Assembly (NCBI GenBank): GCA_039545355.1 | Contig: BCJJ01000001.1 | Span: forward strand, 1,424,570-1,488,569 | Source of the DNA: Trichosporon coremiiforme | Lineage: Eukaryota; Basidiomycota; Tremellomycetes; Trichosporonales; Trichosporonaceae | Length of the DNA stretch: 64,000 nucleotides | Direction of reading: 5' to 3' | Part shown: piece by piece, positions 45,018-61,035 of the stretch | How positions within the stretch are numbered: position 1 is the first letter of the stretch | Layout of the letters: the number at the start of each line of letters is the position of its first letter | The notes under the pieces: generated by a model | Told to the model about the DNA's origin: nothing | Databases searched by the model: none | The model's input: only the letters and a program-made list of their open reading frames with translations | Position numbers and translations under genes: made by a program

Positions 45018-47747
45018 ATGGCCTCCCAACCCCAGGTATCGGCACCTTCTACGACCAACTCGCAACCAACCGCTCCGCCGAACACCCCTGGTATCACCAG
45101 AGAGTCCTTCCTTCGGCGGGCGAGAGCGGCAGCTCTCAGAGACAAGCGAGCCAGCAAATCTCCCGCTTCCTCTCGTGCCCAGTCCCCAGCTGATTCCCGC
45201 AATGGCACCACCCAACAGGTAACGCAACCTGACGATGCGACGTCGCAGACTGGACAGAGCGCCCACCCCGCCCCCGAAAATGAGCCTCATCAAGGCTTGA
45301 CTCTACAAGCGGTACCGTCCTGGAGCGTAGAAGAATCTTCAGGTGCCACTGAAACCAATCATCCGGCACCTGGCAGCTCCCCGACTAGCGAAGTAACGGA
45401 ATGGGATGAATTGCATGACTTGAAGGCCGAGCAGCGCCATTCCTCGCCTGACTTGGTCGAGTTTATCCAGGAGACCGGACCTACTCAGCAAAAACGGCGA
45501 CCACTTCTTGTGTCTTCTGTCTCAGCCCCCGCACCTTCCTCCTCTGCCGACCCACCAATTGCGGCATCCGCTCCTGCAACACTCGACAATTTTGCGCAGG
45601 ATTCCCCGAATGCTGCTGTCGATGACCAGCTTGAACTTCCGAGGAGCGACGGGCAACGGCCTGATATGCCTGGCGCGACTGTTGCTGATGCCGATCCTTC
45701 GGGCCCCGCAACTGGAGGTGCCGCCGCTAATGCCTCCACTTCTCTGCCCGCCGCAGGATCATCGGGATCGTCGGGGTCGCCGGATCCCTCACAACCTGCT
45801 GTCTTCGGCGACCCGTCACCCTTACTGCCCCTCATTCAGTCTTTCCCTCCTGACTGTCGACGCATTGTCATGAGATCGTTTGAGACGCTGCCGAAGGACA
45901 TCAGGAGGAAGGTACTCGGCAGTGCGGCGATGATGGACAACTTCAAGGCATACGTCCTGACGAACGTCGTCCCGACTCATCAACAAATGACCGTTTCCTC
46001 CACTACAGCAGCGTCTCAACCCCAAGCCACGGTCACTCAGTCAACTTCTAATCAGTTGCCAGACTTGGCTCAGCAGCAAACACAAGTCCAGCAAGTGCAG
46101 CAAACACGGCTGGCGCAACTTGCGCATCAGCAAGCTTCGCGGATTATCGCTGCCCACAACTCTAATGCCGGAGAACAAGCACAGTCTTCGACCAGGCCAG
46201 GGCACTCGGCTTCTGCCATGCAGCAATCCCAATCTGGCCTGCAACATTCTACCGTTGCCCACTCCCAATCATCCACGTTCGCTACGACTCAACAGCAGTC
46301 ACCTGTCATTCAACAGTCTCAGTCACCGATCGCCGCGTTTCAGCATTCGCCTGGAGTTTCGCATGCGTCTACGCTTCAGTCTCAGTCCCCCGTGATCGTG
46401 CAAGCGGCACCTCAGCAATATGGTTCAGCCGTACCACCTTCGATACAGCAAGGGCGTCTGCACCAGGCTGGTTTGACAGCAACAGTGACGGCGGCACCTG
46501 GCTCCGCGGTCAGCTCGGCGCTAGTGAGCGTGGGCGGCATGGAGAACAGGTTGAGGGCGTGGACGCAAGGTCTTTAGTGAGTGATCCGCAGGCGGAATGG
46601 GCCGCAGTGTATTGGGGGCGCGTGTGCTGATCTTGACAGTCAAGATGTCCGTCAAACCCTTGTCGCGCCTCTCGAGGCCTCGTTGAGGGAAACGGAAAGA
46701 CAACGCGACAAATGGAAATCCGTCGCGGAAAATAACTCGGCTGCCCTCTCCCGGTTGCTCGGCCAGCAGGCAAACCAGCAGTCGGAGGCGCGGCTTACTG
46801 CTGTCATCAACGAGCTCAACAAAGTGCGCGAGGAGAAGGACAAGCTTAACCAGCTGTACCAGGCATCTTTGCACAGCTACGGTACTCAGACGAACCAGCT
46901 GCAGACAGCTAAGACGGCATATCAAGAGCTCGAATGCAAGTTCAACGAGAACCGCAAGCACGCCTTGACCATTGTGAACGGTTACGAGATGCTGAAGCGG
47001 CAAAATGACGAGCTCGTCCGGCAGAAGCAGGCTTGGGTGCAGAGCAATACTGTGGCGCAGAGCAACGGTGCTGCCCAAGCCCAGGGCACGGCCTTGCAGC
47101 AGCAAATCCAGCAGCTGCAGCAGGACAGGAACGCAATCGCCTCCGAGTCGAGCAGCAAGGACGCCAAGGTTGAGGAGCTCGAGAAGCGCGTCGAGGAGCT
47201 GAAGCGCGACCGCGAGTCCGCCGTCAAGGTCATGAAGACGGAGGGGGAGAAGTGGAAGCAGGCGGCGGAGAAGTCTGCAGCGCAAGAGGAGCAGGCGCGG
47301 CAGGCAGAGTCGCGCTCGGCTGCCCTGGAGATTCGACTCCGTGGCGTCGAAACGAACGCGCAAGCGAAGATCGCCGAACTTGAGCGCAGGCTCAAAGCGT
47401 CCTCAGCCCAGCCGCAGACCGACAGCAGGGCGGAGGCGAAGATTGCCGAACTCGAGCGCCGGCTGCAGCAGGCGGAATGGCGGGCGCAGCTCAAGGCGAT
47501 CGAGCTCGAGAAACAGCTGAAGGAGTCCGAGAGCGAGGTGCAGGACTACAAGCAGCAGTTCGAGTCGTTGCGCAGCACAGCCCAGGCCAAGATCGACCAG
47601 CAGCACGCGACGATCACAAAGCTCCGCGAACGCAACCAGCGCTACAAGGAGGTCGTGCGGCAGAGCGTGGGCGGGGCGTCGCCGGCCCTCAAGCGCCCGG
47701 CAGACAGCGAAGTGTCGGCCTCCCCGTCCCAGCGCCCGCGACAGTAG
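45018..47747 (+). CDS. Uncharacterised Gln-rich coiled-coil protein
   Basis: Two exons: 45018-46576 and 46640-47747; 888 aa; phase closes (TA|T). I do not recognise the family. Residues 1-265 are disordered and Ser/Pro/Thr-rich. A compact patch around 269-315 (SPLLPLIQSFPPDCRRIVMR, then ETLPKDIRRKVLG) looks folded and may be a small helical domain. Residues about 325-500 are Gln/Ser/His-rich with repeated QSQSP-like words. From about 530 to 870 the protein is a long, highly charged coiled coil with Glu/Lys/Arg heptads (for example KIAELERRLK, occurring twice in close variants, about 790 and 815). The tail is basic (ALKRPADSEV). This could be a nuclear or spindle-associated scaffold, but that is a guess. 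It lies divergent from SMI1 and tail-to-tail with the broken gene at 47942-49024. Confidence 0.85.
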
Positions 47748-47941
47748 CGTCATTTATGCCTTCAAGCAAAAGTTGAATCATACGGGATCTAGATAATAGT
47801 TGTACTTCGTCGGAGACCTGGTCCCATGTAACCCTAATATTGTCAAACATGCATGCGCCCTAATTGGCGATCAACAAACCTTGTGAAACCACTCTACGTG
47901 TCTCTAAGCCTTCTGTTCAATCCTTCTGACTGTGCGTCCGC

Positions 47942-49024
47942 TCAATCCTTCTGGCACTGCCAGCAGTCCGGCGTAACAGCTCGGCGGAGGTAGAACAGCA
48001 CCGTCTCGACGAGCCGGCGAACGCGGCCGCGGAACCACGCCAGCTCGTTCCACCAGAACCCGTGCGCAGATCCACGATCGACAGTCTTGCTTCGCCCTCG
48101 CTCGTCGAGGAACTTTTCGTCCCAGAACAAACTCGATGCAATCACGAGATCTGGCATGCGCCTCTCATACCCCAGCTTCTCCATCGGGGGGTTCATGATC
48201 TGCTCGAAGCGCGCTTCGAATCGAACGGGAAGGAGTGCTCCTCGTGGTACGGCCAGCCATCGTCTGAGTCGATCACGCCGAACCTGGAGTCAGCGGTGCC
48301 TAAAGGAGGCAAGCCAAAGGTGGTGTGGAAGGAGGTATGGGAGCCACACTCACAGGAACCAGTTTGCGATGAGCAGGTCCAACCCCTAGTGGTGACAGTA
48401 TCCGCCCGAGTGTCCGCCCCAAGATCCCTTGCGGCCGCCAGTGATCTCGCACAGCTGCTCGTTGTTGTTCCGGTCGTGCGAGGAGCCGACCAATGTGGCT
48501 GTTCTGTTTCTTAACCACTCCAACCCGCCCGGGACCGACCAGCCCCGCCATCCGACTTCTTTCGGGGGTTGAGAGCGCTCGAGGAGAGCAGTGTACTGTT
48601 CCGGAGCGGCGAGCCAGGGTTCGGCGGGAATCTCGTCCGAGTGCGGCAGCTCAGAGGACGAGGGCTGTACGTCCCACTCATAGTTGGTGGAGACGAAGGG
48701 GAGCCACCGTGTATCGCTGTCGGCACCGGACGGTGACCAGTGCAGCATCCCCGGTTGGCAGAGGGGGTCGACCTCGCACCACTCCGGACAGGGCGTGAGG
48801 AGCTCCTTGGCTGAAGTGGAGTACTGCTTTGTGAGGGGTCTGGTGCCAGCGTGAAGACATAGACGAGATAAGGGAAAGGGGGGAGCGACTCCCTGCTCGC
48901 TGAAGACTGCCGTGGCATCGAGTACCAGAACGAGGATCAGCGCGCCGACGACGAGCGCGTACCGCCACCGCCGTGTCGTCATGATCGGCAGTGGGATCTG
49001 GGACATCCAGGTCGGCGTGGACAT
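47942..49024 (-). pseudogene. Broken type II membrane protein, PC-esterase/SGNH-like
   Basis: From the ATG at 49024 the frame encodes a signal-anchor (about 18-42, YALVVGALILVLVLDA) and a lumenal domain with WLRNRTATLVGSSHDRNN, resembling the GDS/RN active-site block of PC-esterase-type acyl or O-acetyl transferases, then GGHSGGYCHH. The frame meets TAG at 48388-48386, yet continues beyond it in the same frame with LDLLIANWFL up to a normal donor (GTGAGT, 48353-48348). After the intron (acceptor before 48283) FGVIDSDDGWPYHEEHSFPF follows, and at a GCGCGC run (48209-48214) the frame shifts: PDLVIASSLFWDEKF and WWNELAWFRGRVRRL continue in another frame to TGA at 47942. No GT-AG intron removes either lesion. 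Conserved-looking sequence on both sides argues for recent inactivation or two sequencing errors. Confidence 0.65.
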
Positions 49025-50409
49025 TGTGTCTCATGAAAGGGAGTGCGCTACTCCAAATGAAGATGCTGGTGGCCGATGACGTTTACAATGGCCACAGCAA
49101 CGATCACTTTGGCTGGCGCAGGGGGATCGGTAAAGTCGAGTAGTCGAGTCGCAATGGCCAAAAGGAAGGTGATGGGCGAGGGGGAGGGCGACGGAAAGGG
49201 CGGTCGAGGTCGGGGGATCTTGTGAGAGAGCGAGCCTTGGAAGCGACACGAGCTCGAGATGCGCCAGATGGTTGAGCGTAAAAGCAAAAGGGTGATCAGA
49301 TGAGACAGAGACGCGTGCCGCGACGACAAAAATTCCACTCCATGCTGGAAACTCCTCAGATCAGGCCGTACTCTTCTCCTCACTGTCTATAGTAGCCTTG
49401 TCTACTGGATTGAGGCTTCGCAGCACAGGCTCTCGGTATGAGCCATGAGGGTAAGACGGCAGGCCGTGCGTGCACCCCTTCCAACCCGCTCCAGGCCTGC
49501 ACGGATTGGTGCACCTGCGGGGCGCTGCTCACTCCCACCCGCCATGCAAGAGCTCGGGAAAGCGCCGATCGCACATCGCGAGCCTCGAATGCATGGAATG
49601 ACTGACTGCCGCGGTGAATAAAGCAGGAAGAGCCGCAGTGCAGAGCGCAGAGCGCAGACGGCGATTGCACTACTGTGGCCGGGGTCGCGGAGCGCCACAC
49701 TCGCCATCCACTTCTCCAGACTTGAGGATGCCCAGGCATCCAGGGCCCATCTCTCCGTCCAGAGCGCCTCCGGAGTCGCGGTCCTTCCTAGCCATTCTTG
49801 CGTCTTCTGCACGTTATGAACTGCGTGTGGCCCCGAGGAGCTCGTGAGGAACGTAGGCAATGGACCAGAGACTCTCCGCGCAAAGCCGGGCTCTGACTAA
49901 CCACTGCATCGAACAGCGGGGGTATCGGGGCCAAGCAAGGGGTCCACGGCGCCCTCTGTTGGTCTCGCTTGCACATTTGCGCTAATAATCATGCGCTCTT
50001 CAGATGCAAGACGCTGCCAGCCCAAACCACGAGCATGCTGGGAGATGTTACACACAAAGTTGACCACTGCCGGTATCAATTGAAGGGTGTACAGGCGCGC
50101 CGGTATTACGGCCACTTGCGCAACCTTCGTCACATGCTTCTCGCAGTCTGATACCGACAGATGGCCTAAACCTGCGCGCTAGTGTAGAGATTAGTGTAGA
50201 GATCGGCTGCTGCCCTTCAATCGAGATCTCACCGACCATCGGCAGGTCTAGTGTTAGCGCAGAGCGCAGTTCCGGTCATGTAGGACAGACGAGATATGGC
50301 GAAGCTGAATTATGCATACAGAAAGTACATGAAGAGGTCCTTAAGCTTGGTATTGGAATGATGATCGTGCAATGATTTGATTTTGTGTTCTAAAGCATTG
50401 CGTAGCTGC
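49025..50409. other. Intergenic between the broken gene and the aminotransferase
   Basis: 1.4 kb; upstream of the broken membrane-protein gene and downstream of the aminotransferase. Short overlapping frames on both strands show no domain. No RNA gene or repeat stood out. Confidence 0.45.
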
Positions 50410-54248
<3,839 letters not shown>

Positions 54249-55947
54249 TTACAGCCACTGCTGCCAAGCATACACCTTCCTCTGGACATCGGGCTCCTGC
54301 CGAGAAGCACTCCGGTGGCTCCTCCTGCTATCCACTCTAGACCCCTCCCGCCTGTGACTCCCATGAACACTCCCCATGTCCCTCATCTCCTCGACCCGGT
54401 CTCCCATCCGGTCCATGCGGTCTCTCTCCCTGGTGTCTCCCATTCTCGAGCCCATCCGCTCTCCCATCCTCGGGTCGCTACCGACCATCGACCCTTCACG
54501 ACCATGTCCCTCGCGGTGCGACCCGTATCCGTACCGCAGCGACCCAAGGGAGGACATGCTCATGGCGGAATCTTGTCGGCGAGGCGCCGGGTCACCCTTC
54601 CATGCAGTCGTCAGGGCCCAGGTATACATGCCCGGAATCATCTGCCAGACGTTGACAGGCATGTGGTGCGGGTCGAACACATTGGCTGACCCTAAGCCAG
54701 AGCCAGGGATGTTCATCATGCTCCATGACCAGTCGCTTACGTCCAGACTTGACGAACACGTGTAGGCATCCTCCGCAATGGCGCCGGCGATGAAGCCCAC
54801 CAGAGGACTGACACTCGATGGCTGTTTAATGGATTCGCGGATTGTGAGAAGGAGCAACTTGAGGACCCCGTCACAGGCGTACTTCCGCAGGAACAGGACG
54901 AGACGCTTGACCGTGACGAGTGACTCGAGGGTTGTGCCGTCCCCAGGAACGAGGAAGGAGGCGTGCACGACAAACTCGAGGTAGAGACCGATAATGACCG
55001 ACGTCTCGAAGTCTTCGGTCAGGACGAGACGCTGCTTTCCAGGCGATGGAGACATCTGGCCGAATTCCCGGAACACCTCGCTGTTGACTGTCAGCGGGCG
55101 CTCGGGCATACAGCAGAGGTGTGGCGACTGGGACATGCCACCAATTCCGGGCGAGTCGGAAGAGTGTGCACAATGAGCGCTCTTCTGTCACGCTCGCTCG
55201 AGGCTGTTGCGGCCGATTATGAAGAGGGTCGGGTACTCACGAACTAGCATACATGTAATAACTCGGAACACGGAACCGGACCCTGTCGGCGGAGACGAGC
55301 TCGAAATCACCCTCGGTCCATGCCGGGTCTTGCTTGACTTCATTCTGGGTTTGCCGGGGATACGCGCACTGCAGGAAGTCCTGCGCCGAGCTGTCTGACG
55401 AGTTGTGCGACATGCTTTGCGAGCGGAACGAGCTGCGGCTTGAGGAGAGACGCGGTTCTTCGATCTGCGTTGAGGGAGTTGGGGCGGGCGGGGGGGCCTG
55501 CGGAGTCGGGGTGGCTTCCGCAGCTGAGGCTGAGACCGGGGTAGGGACGGCCGGGGCAGCCGCTGGAGTGAGAGGTGCGGAGGTAGGAACGGCCTCGGAG
55601 AAGCCAGCAGCGGTCGGAGTGGCAGGCGATGGTGCCCTGGTCGTGTGACTAGAGGCGACACTCGCTCTCGAACTCGTCGATTCTAACGAAGGAGCCTGAG
55701 ATGTGGCCCTGGACCTAGAAGATCTCGAGAAGAAGCTCGATACCTGTGAGAGTGTCGAGGCCTGGCGCGAGTGCGAGACGCTCCGTGAGACTTCTCGTGA
55801 GACGTCAAACGTGTATGAGATTTCGGAGGCCTGCGACGCCTGGCGAGAGTGGGCAGTGTGCGACCCGGCCGAGCTGGAGGGGCGGCGCAGCCAGCTGCGC
55901 GCCTTGGCTTTGAGCCTCAGCGACCCGAGGCGGGGCAGGATGGGCGG
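54249..55947 (-). CDS. BTB/POZ-domain protein (N-terminus unresolved)
   Basis: Two exons are clear on the minus strand: from at most 55947 to 55241, and 55080-54249. The joined protein has a long Ser/Pro/Ala-rich N-terminus, then a BTB-like domain: DFELVSADRVRFRVPSYYM, YASSEVFREFG across the intron, then FETSVIIGLYLEFVVHASF, LVTVKRLVLFLRKYACDGVL and LLLLTIRESI, the layout of fungal BTB proteins. A glycine-rich segment follows, and an Arg/Met/Asp-rich tail with RMGDR-type repeats. BTB domains mediate dimerisation and often CUL3 binding; the role here is unknown. The frame is open up from the domain to a TAG at 55950-55948. The first in-frame ATG downstream is at 55413 (334 aa), but the Ser-rich frame upstream looks coding, so an upstream exon probably exists that I could not place. 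Confidence 0.7.
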
Positions 55948-56539
55948 CTATCGCTGGGGTATGTTTGCGTGCGCTGGTCGTAGGGACGACCTTGACTGTG
56001 CCGAGCAATCTGTCCGCGATGACAGTGTCGGGCGGAAGGGAGGGCAGGCGGTGTTCGCTTCGGCAGCTGTTGACCGCAACGACGACGGCGTACGCAGTTG
56101 GCGATCAGGACGATCTTTGGCTCGGCGTAGGGCGCAGACGTTCGGGGCGGCGACGATCTTGCCAGAACCAGCAGTCGATAGCGATGGACCAACGAGACAA
56201 CAACGCAACTCTTCTGTCAAGCGTGCAACTCGCATGAGGCTCGGGCCACTTTGGACCGCCACCAAGCCAAGACGTGCGCCTCGGGGCACATCGCACGCCG
56301 GCGCGCACGGACCATACGCTCGTTCCTCCAGCACTCCAGACTGCACCCCACAGAATCACTTGCTTACAGCACAGATGCATACGCGCGGAACAGAGGAACA
56401 TACAATGGTTATTCAGTGAAAGTAAAAGTGAGAGTGGATATGAAACGTTCTGCGCACCGGTTATTGCGTGGTGTTAATCTGCGTGGTGTTCAGTGGCAGT
56501 GGCAGCGGCGGCGTGAGCGCGCAGCGATCACGCCGCAGC
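55948..56539. other. Intergenic or unresolved 5' part of the BTB gene
   Basis: 592 bases between the BTB frame and the stop of the CUE-domain gene. The frame of the BTB gene continues upstream of the TAG at 55948-55950 as an open run to an ATG near 56235, so this piece may contain a missed exon or an untranslated leader. Confidence 0.35.
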
Positions 56540-59500
56540 CTACGTCTTCAGCAGCTCGCCGCGCTTCTCGTCCTCGAGGTATGCCCTGTTTGTCAGCCTT
56601 TGTCTTTTCCAGCCACCAGCCAGCGCCCTAGCGGGCGCTGCCACGGCGTGGCACTCACGTCATCGCATAACTCGTGTCCCCGTACCGCTCGAGATACTGC
56701 CGGATCGTGCTGCGCTCGGCGTGCGGGAGCATCTCGAGCATGTACCGGACGTCCTCCTCGTTGACGCCGTCGTCGCGGCTGAGCGGCGAGAGTCCGCGCG
56801 GCGCGTTCACGCTGCCGGTCATATTGTTCGAGGACGGGCGTCCGAGAAGTCCCGCGCTGTCGAGGCTCGAGCGCGAGCTGTCGTAGCTCGTCCGGGTGAC
56901 GGGGCCGGGACGCGGGCCGTGTGGCGAGGGACTGTGAGGCGCGCGCGGGCCGTCGGGAGAGTCGATTGACGCGCGGCCAAGGGACGTCGAGGATGACGTG
57001 TAGCTGCGCGCCACCTTGCCGTTCGCGCCGTTCGCGAGCAGGTTGGTCGGCGGGCCGAGCGACGTGTTCTCCTTCTCCTTCTTGAGTCGGAGCGCCGACA
57101 GCAGTCCGCCACCGCTCCGGTTCTTCGCCGGCGTCGGCGGCGCAGGAATGCTCGCCAGGCTCTGCATGGACCCCGAACCCTTGACGCTCGCAAGCTGCGG
57201 GTACGGCAGGTTGTTCAGCGGCACGATTGTGCTGTGGTCCGTCGTCTCCACAGTTGGCACCCTAATCTCGTTGGCGCGCGTCGCGTCCGACCGCATCGGG
57301 AACTCGGACGCCCCAGACACGTTACGCGGCGTCGGCTCGCCGACGATTAATCCGCGCGGGGCGCCAGCCGGATCTCTGATGCCCAGGCCCATCCGCGCCT
57401 TGCTGACGTTTTGTCGCGGGGCGCTGCCTGCGATGATATCAGTACCGTCCTTGTTCGCCTCTTCCCCTGACGCATCCTTTACTCACGAACATTGGTGCAC
57501 CACTCGCGCAGACCCGAGTCGGCGCGGACCAGGCCCTCGATGCTCTTTTGGTAGGCCCGGGCGCGCTCGCCCGAGGTCTTGAGAGCCTTGATGTTTCCAA
57601 ACATGATGGCGAGCGGGAGCGACTTGGTAGGAGACTGCTGCTGCTGGAGCTGGAACGTGACGTTCGTCGGCGACAGGGTGTAGCTGCTAGAGCGCATGGA
57701 GAGGATAGACGATGCCTTGCGAACGTGCCTGCCGACGTTCTGGCCGACGCTGATAGCACTCTGGCCAACGTTGATAGCGCTGCGCTGAGTTCCTGCTAAC
57801 GCGGACGACACACCCATACTGCTCATGAGTCCCAAGCCGACTGCGCTGTTAGAGCTCGACGAGTGGGCGTGCATGGGCGGGCGCGCGCCCGGGAACTGGG
57901 CCGAGGTCGGCGATAACGACGCGCCGTCGCCAGACGAGATCGACGACGAGGTGCGCGGTGGCAGGGACGAGGTCGCTAAGTCGCTGCGGGGGCGGGACGG
58001 GGTCGACTTCTCCGGCTCGCTGAGCAGAGGCGGCGGCGTGTCCTGCGAGTTGATGAGGCCGATCTCATCGACAGCATTGTCCACAACATGCGTCAGGTCC
58101 TGAATCGTGTTCGAGTTGGTCATCTGGAACGACGATCGGGCGTCACCACTGCCCGGGGAAGGATCCGTCTTGGAGCGGAGCTGCTGCGAGGATCGTGGCG
58201 AAGTGACGGGCGTGTGGGGCGTATTGATGATCGTGGGCAGTGTCGTGGTGCGGTACGGGGCCGTCGAGTTGTACGAGGTGTTAGTGACCGGTTCCACCGG
58301 TGTAGTGAACGTTGGAGACGCAGTAAACACCGTGCTTGATCCCTGAACGGCTGAAAGATTCCTGAGCTGGTTAGCACGGGCCTCCTGATGCTCATATAAC
58401 GGTAATCATGTTACGCACGGTTGCCGCAGCTCACTGCGTGGTGGCGGGTCGGGGCTTCGACGGGGCGGTTGCTGTGGTGATGAACCCTGCTGCTGCTCCT
58501 GTCTGGCAGACATCAACACTTCAGGCTTGTCGAATGACTGTAATCGGCGCGGGGGATCGACCTTGGCTGCAGGCAGTAAGCTTGCCGGGCGACCCGGCAG
58601 TCTCAGATCACCGAACGACGTCTTGTGCGCGGGGGCACTGTGCGGCGTCTCGGGCTCATTCTGCGGGGTCGCAGACAGTCGTCGCGGCTTCTCCTGTCGG
58701 CCACCACTGGCGTTCCTGCTCGAGCTCGATGACTGTGATGGGGTTGAGCGGCGCGAGTCCGGTCCATCGCTTCCCGGCCGGATGGACAACCTTCCCTTAG
58801 AGCTGTTGTTTGAGGACACGGGCGACGGCTTGGCTAACATGTCGGTGCTTCCCTGGGGTGTCTTCTCTCCCGATTCTGCGCTCCGCGGCGACGGCGTCTT
58901 GCCCCATCCGGTCAGGTCCGTGTTGACGGACACGTGTGGCCTGTCTCTGCGCTCGTTCGCCATCTCCTGTGTCGGCGTCACGAGCTTTTCGGCAATGGTC
59001 GACGCGGCCGAGCCAGGCTGTGCCTTGTTCCAGTTGCTGCCGCCCTGGTGGGCCCACTCGTCGAATGTCGGGTCTAACAGGACGTCGATATCACCCTTCA
59101 TGTCGACCATGCCCTTGCGGTGCGAGTGGAGGCGCGCGAGTTCGTCCCGGATTGCCGTGTCTCGGCGGACCAGCGAGGGCGGAACGGGCGCGGCAGGACT
59201 GTCGTCGACCGAGTACTGGCTCTCGCCCGACTCGGAGTCTGGGCGGCTCGGCGGGCGGCTCGGCAGGCGGCGATGCGAGTGGGACGAGTAGCTGCTGGCG
59301 GGGGAAGACGTCTGCGGAGTCGAGGTCGGGATGGGAGGGAGAGGTGGGCGTTTCCGTCGAGTGGACGTGGACCGGATCGTGTCCGAGCCCGAGTCGACGG
59401 TCATCTGGGCGGCGCTGGGCAGTTGCGGAGACGGTGACGGGGAAGGATGGTGAGGAAGGCGCTGTGATTGGCGGTGCGAATGCATGGTATGCGTGGGGTG

Positions 59501-60133
59501 AGACGTGTTTTGTGCACCATGAGGCGTGATGCCGGCATCCGGGATCATGGGTAACGATCTCTTCGAGGTTGAGGTTAAAGTTGAGGACGCGCTGCGCGCA
59601 TTGTACGCACTAGGTGGGGGATGGCTTGTTGCTGGCGGTGGTGTAGGGTGATTGCTTGGCGTTGACGTCGTCGCCTGCATTGTCGTGTTCAGGTCGTCGG
59701 TGCTGTCTGGCTCTGCGACAAGCTGGAGGCCGCGGGAGCCCTTTGGAGACTCGCCTCCGACAATGACCTCCTGGAAGCTCATTTGAGAGTGTGACTTGCC
59801 GTCGTGGAGGAGAGGGTTGGGTGAGATCGAGTAGGGGGACGAGAGGACAGTGTGGGACGTGCTAGTCTCGAGCGGCGAGGCAAGGGTCCCGATACTAGAG
59901 GAGAAAGACTCGCTCCTTCCTCCCGCCGAGGACGACCAGTAGTACTGCAGAGCCTCGGAAGCTCCTGTGGATCGCCGTTTCGCTAGAGTCGAGGGGTCGG
60001 GCAGCGTCGTAGGGCCATAGTCGGACAGGGCTGGGGACGGCGTCAGCGTGGAGTCGGGGGTCGTGGGGGACAATGGAATGCGAGTAGAAGGTGTAGGTGT
60101 TTCGGGCAGGATGGAGGATGAAGCGAAAAGCAT
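56540..60133 (-). CDS. Large disordered protein with C-terminal CUE-like domain
   Basis: Four exons on the minus strand: 60133-58419, 58361-57487, 57466-56659, 56585-56540; 1147 aa, phase closed throughout. Most of the protein is Ser/Pro/Thr-rich and disordered. Three stretches look folded or conserved: around 365-400 (FDEWAHQGGSNWNKAQPG), around 770-865 (SSSYTLSPTNVTFQLQQQQS, AIMFGNIKALKTSGERARAY, then REWCTNVREEANK), and the C-terminus (about 1096-1147; DVRYMLEMLPHAERSTIRQY, DTSYAMTAYLEDEKRGELL), which has the three-helix spacing of a ubiquitin-binding CUE domain. I do not recognise the family. A poly-basic patch near 1000 (LRLKKEKENTS) is present. A further 5' exon at 60910-60823 could add 53 residues. 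Confidence 0.8.
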
Positions 60134-60490
60134 AAACGCGTGAGGAGGTAGTGCGTGTATGTCAACAAGGCCATGTGTCTGGTGTTGTTCCAGTGACTCT
60201 CTCCCTGGGTCTCCTTGGTCCTGCAGGTGCTCCGGTGGCTCCGGAACGGATACGGATGCATGTGCACGAGATTCGTGAATGCAGCCGCTGCAGCCGTGCA
60301 GCCGCGGCCTGCAACTCGAGAGATGAATGCGTTCCCGGCCCGACCTGGGTAGTGCCAGGGCAAGTGCCAGATGCCGTTGGTCGCCCGCGGATACGGGAAT
60401 CAGCAGGACCTTGACCTTAATCCCCGCGACGCGCTACCCCCCGGGAGCAGTGCATCTGGCATTCTTTCCGACGCGTCGCACACAGGTTTT

Positions 60491-60534
60491 AGAGCAGGGA
60501 GAGCAGGGAGAGCAGGGAGAGCAGGGAGAACAGG
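60491..60534. repeat. 9-bp tandem repeat AGAGCAGGG
   Basis: Four to five copies of AGAGCAGGG, the last changing to AGAACAGGG. Confidence 0.9.
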
Positions 60535-60822
60535 GTTTCCAAGCAGAAGCAGAGCCGTCCGCCCAGTCTGAGTTGCACAAAGCTGAATTGCTTGTCCCGA
60601 CATCAAACCAGGCCTGGACATGCAGGACACAGCTTAGCCGCTACCGCCTGCAGAGTACAGGGATGCCAGCGGCTCATCTGCATAGCAATGTCTTATCAGC
60701 ACCGCCAGAACGGCCGGCCCGCTACACAGCACACAGCGGACAGGACATAGCTTCCAGGAAAGGACTTTCGGACCAAACAACACTCTCCAACCACTTCACA
60801 TCCAGGAAAAAAACAAACTCAC

Positions 60823-60910
60823 GAGACGGTATCGTACTCCCGTACATCGACAGCGCCTCGCTGCTCGGTGACGTCGAGAGGAACATGCCGCCGTGGGACC
60901 GGGGCAGCAT
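60823..60910 (-). other. Possible first exon of the CUE-domain gene
   Basis: An ATG at 60910 opens 29 codons (MLPRSHGGMFLSTSPSSEAL, then SMYGSTIPS) ending at a perfect GTGAGT donor (60822-60817). Joining to an acceptor CCCAG before 60204 gives an open frame of 24 more codons straight into the ATG at 60133. Phase agrees. The 618-nt intron has no clear branch point near the acceptor, so this is tentative. Confidence 0.35.
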
Positions 60911-61035
60911 TGTGTCGACTTTTGATCAATGTTTGGTGGAAGCGAGTAGGCGAAAGGAGACGGCGGGGTGAAGGGGCGGCGGGGTGAAGAGGCGGCGGGG
61001 TGAAGAGGAGGCGGCCGAGGCGCGCCGAGGAGGGG

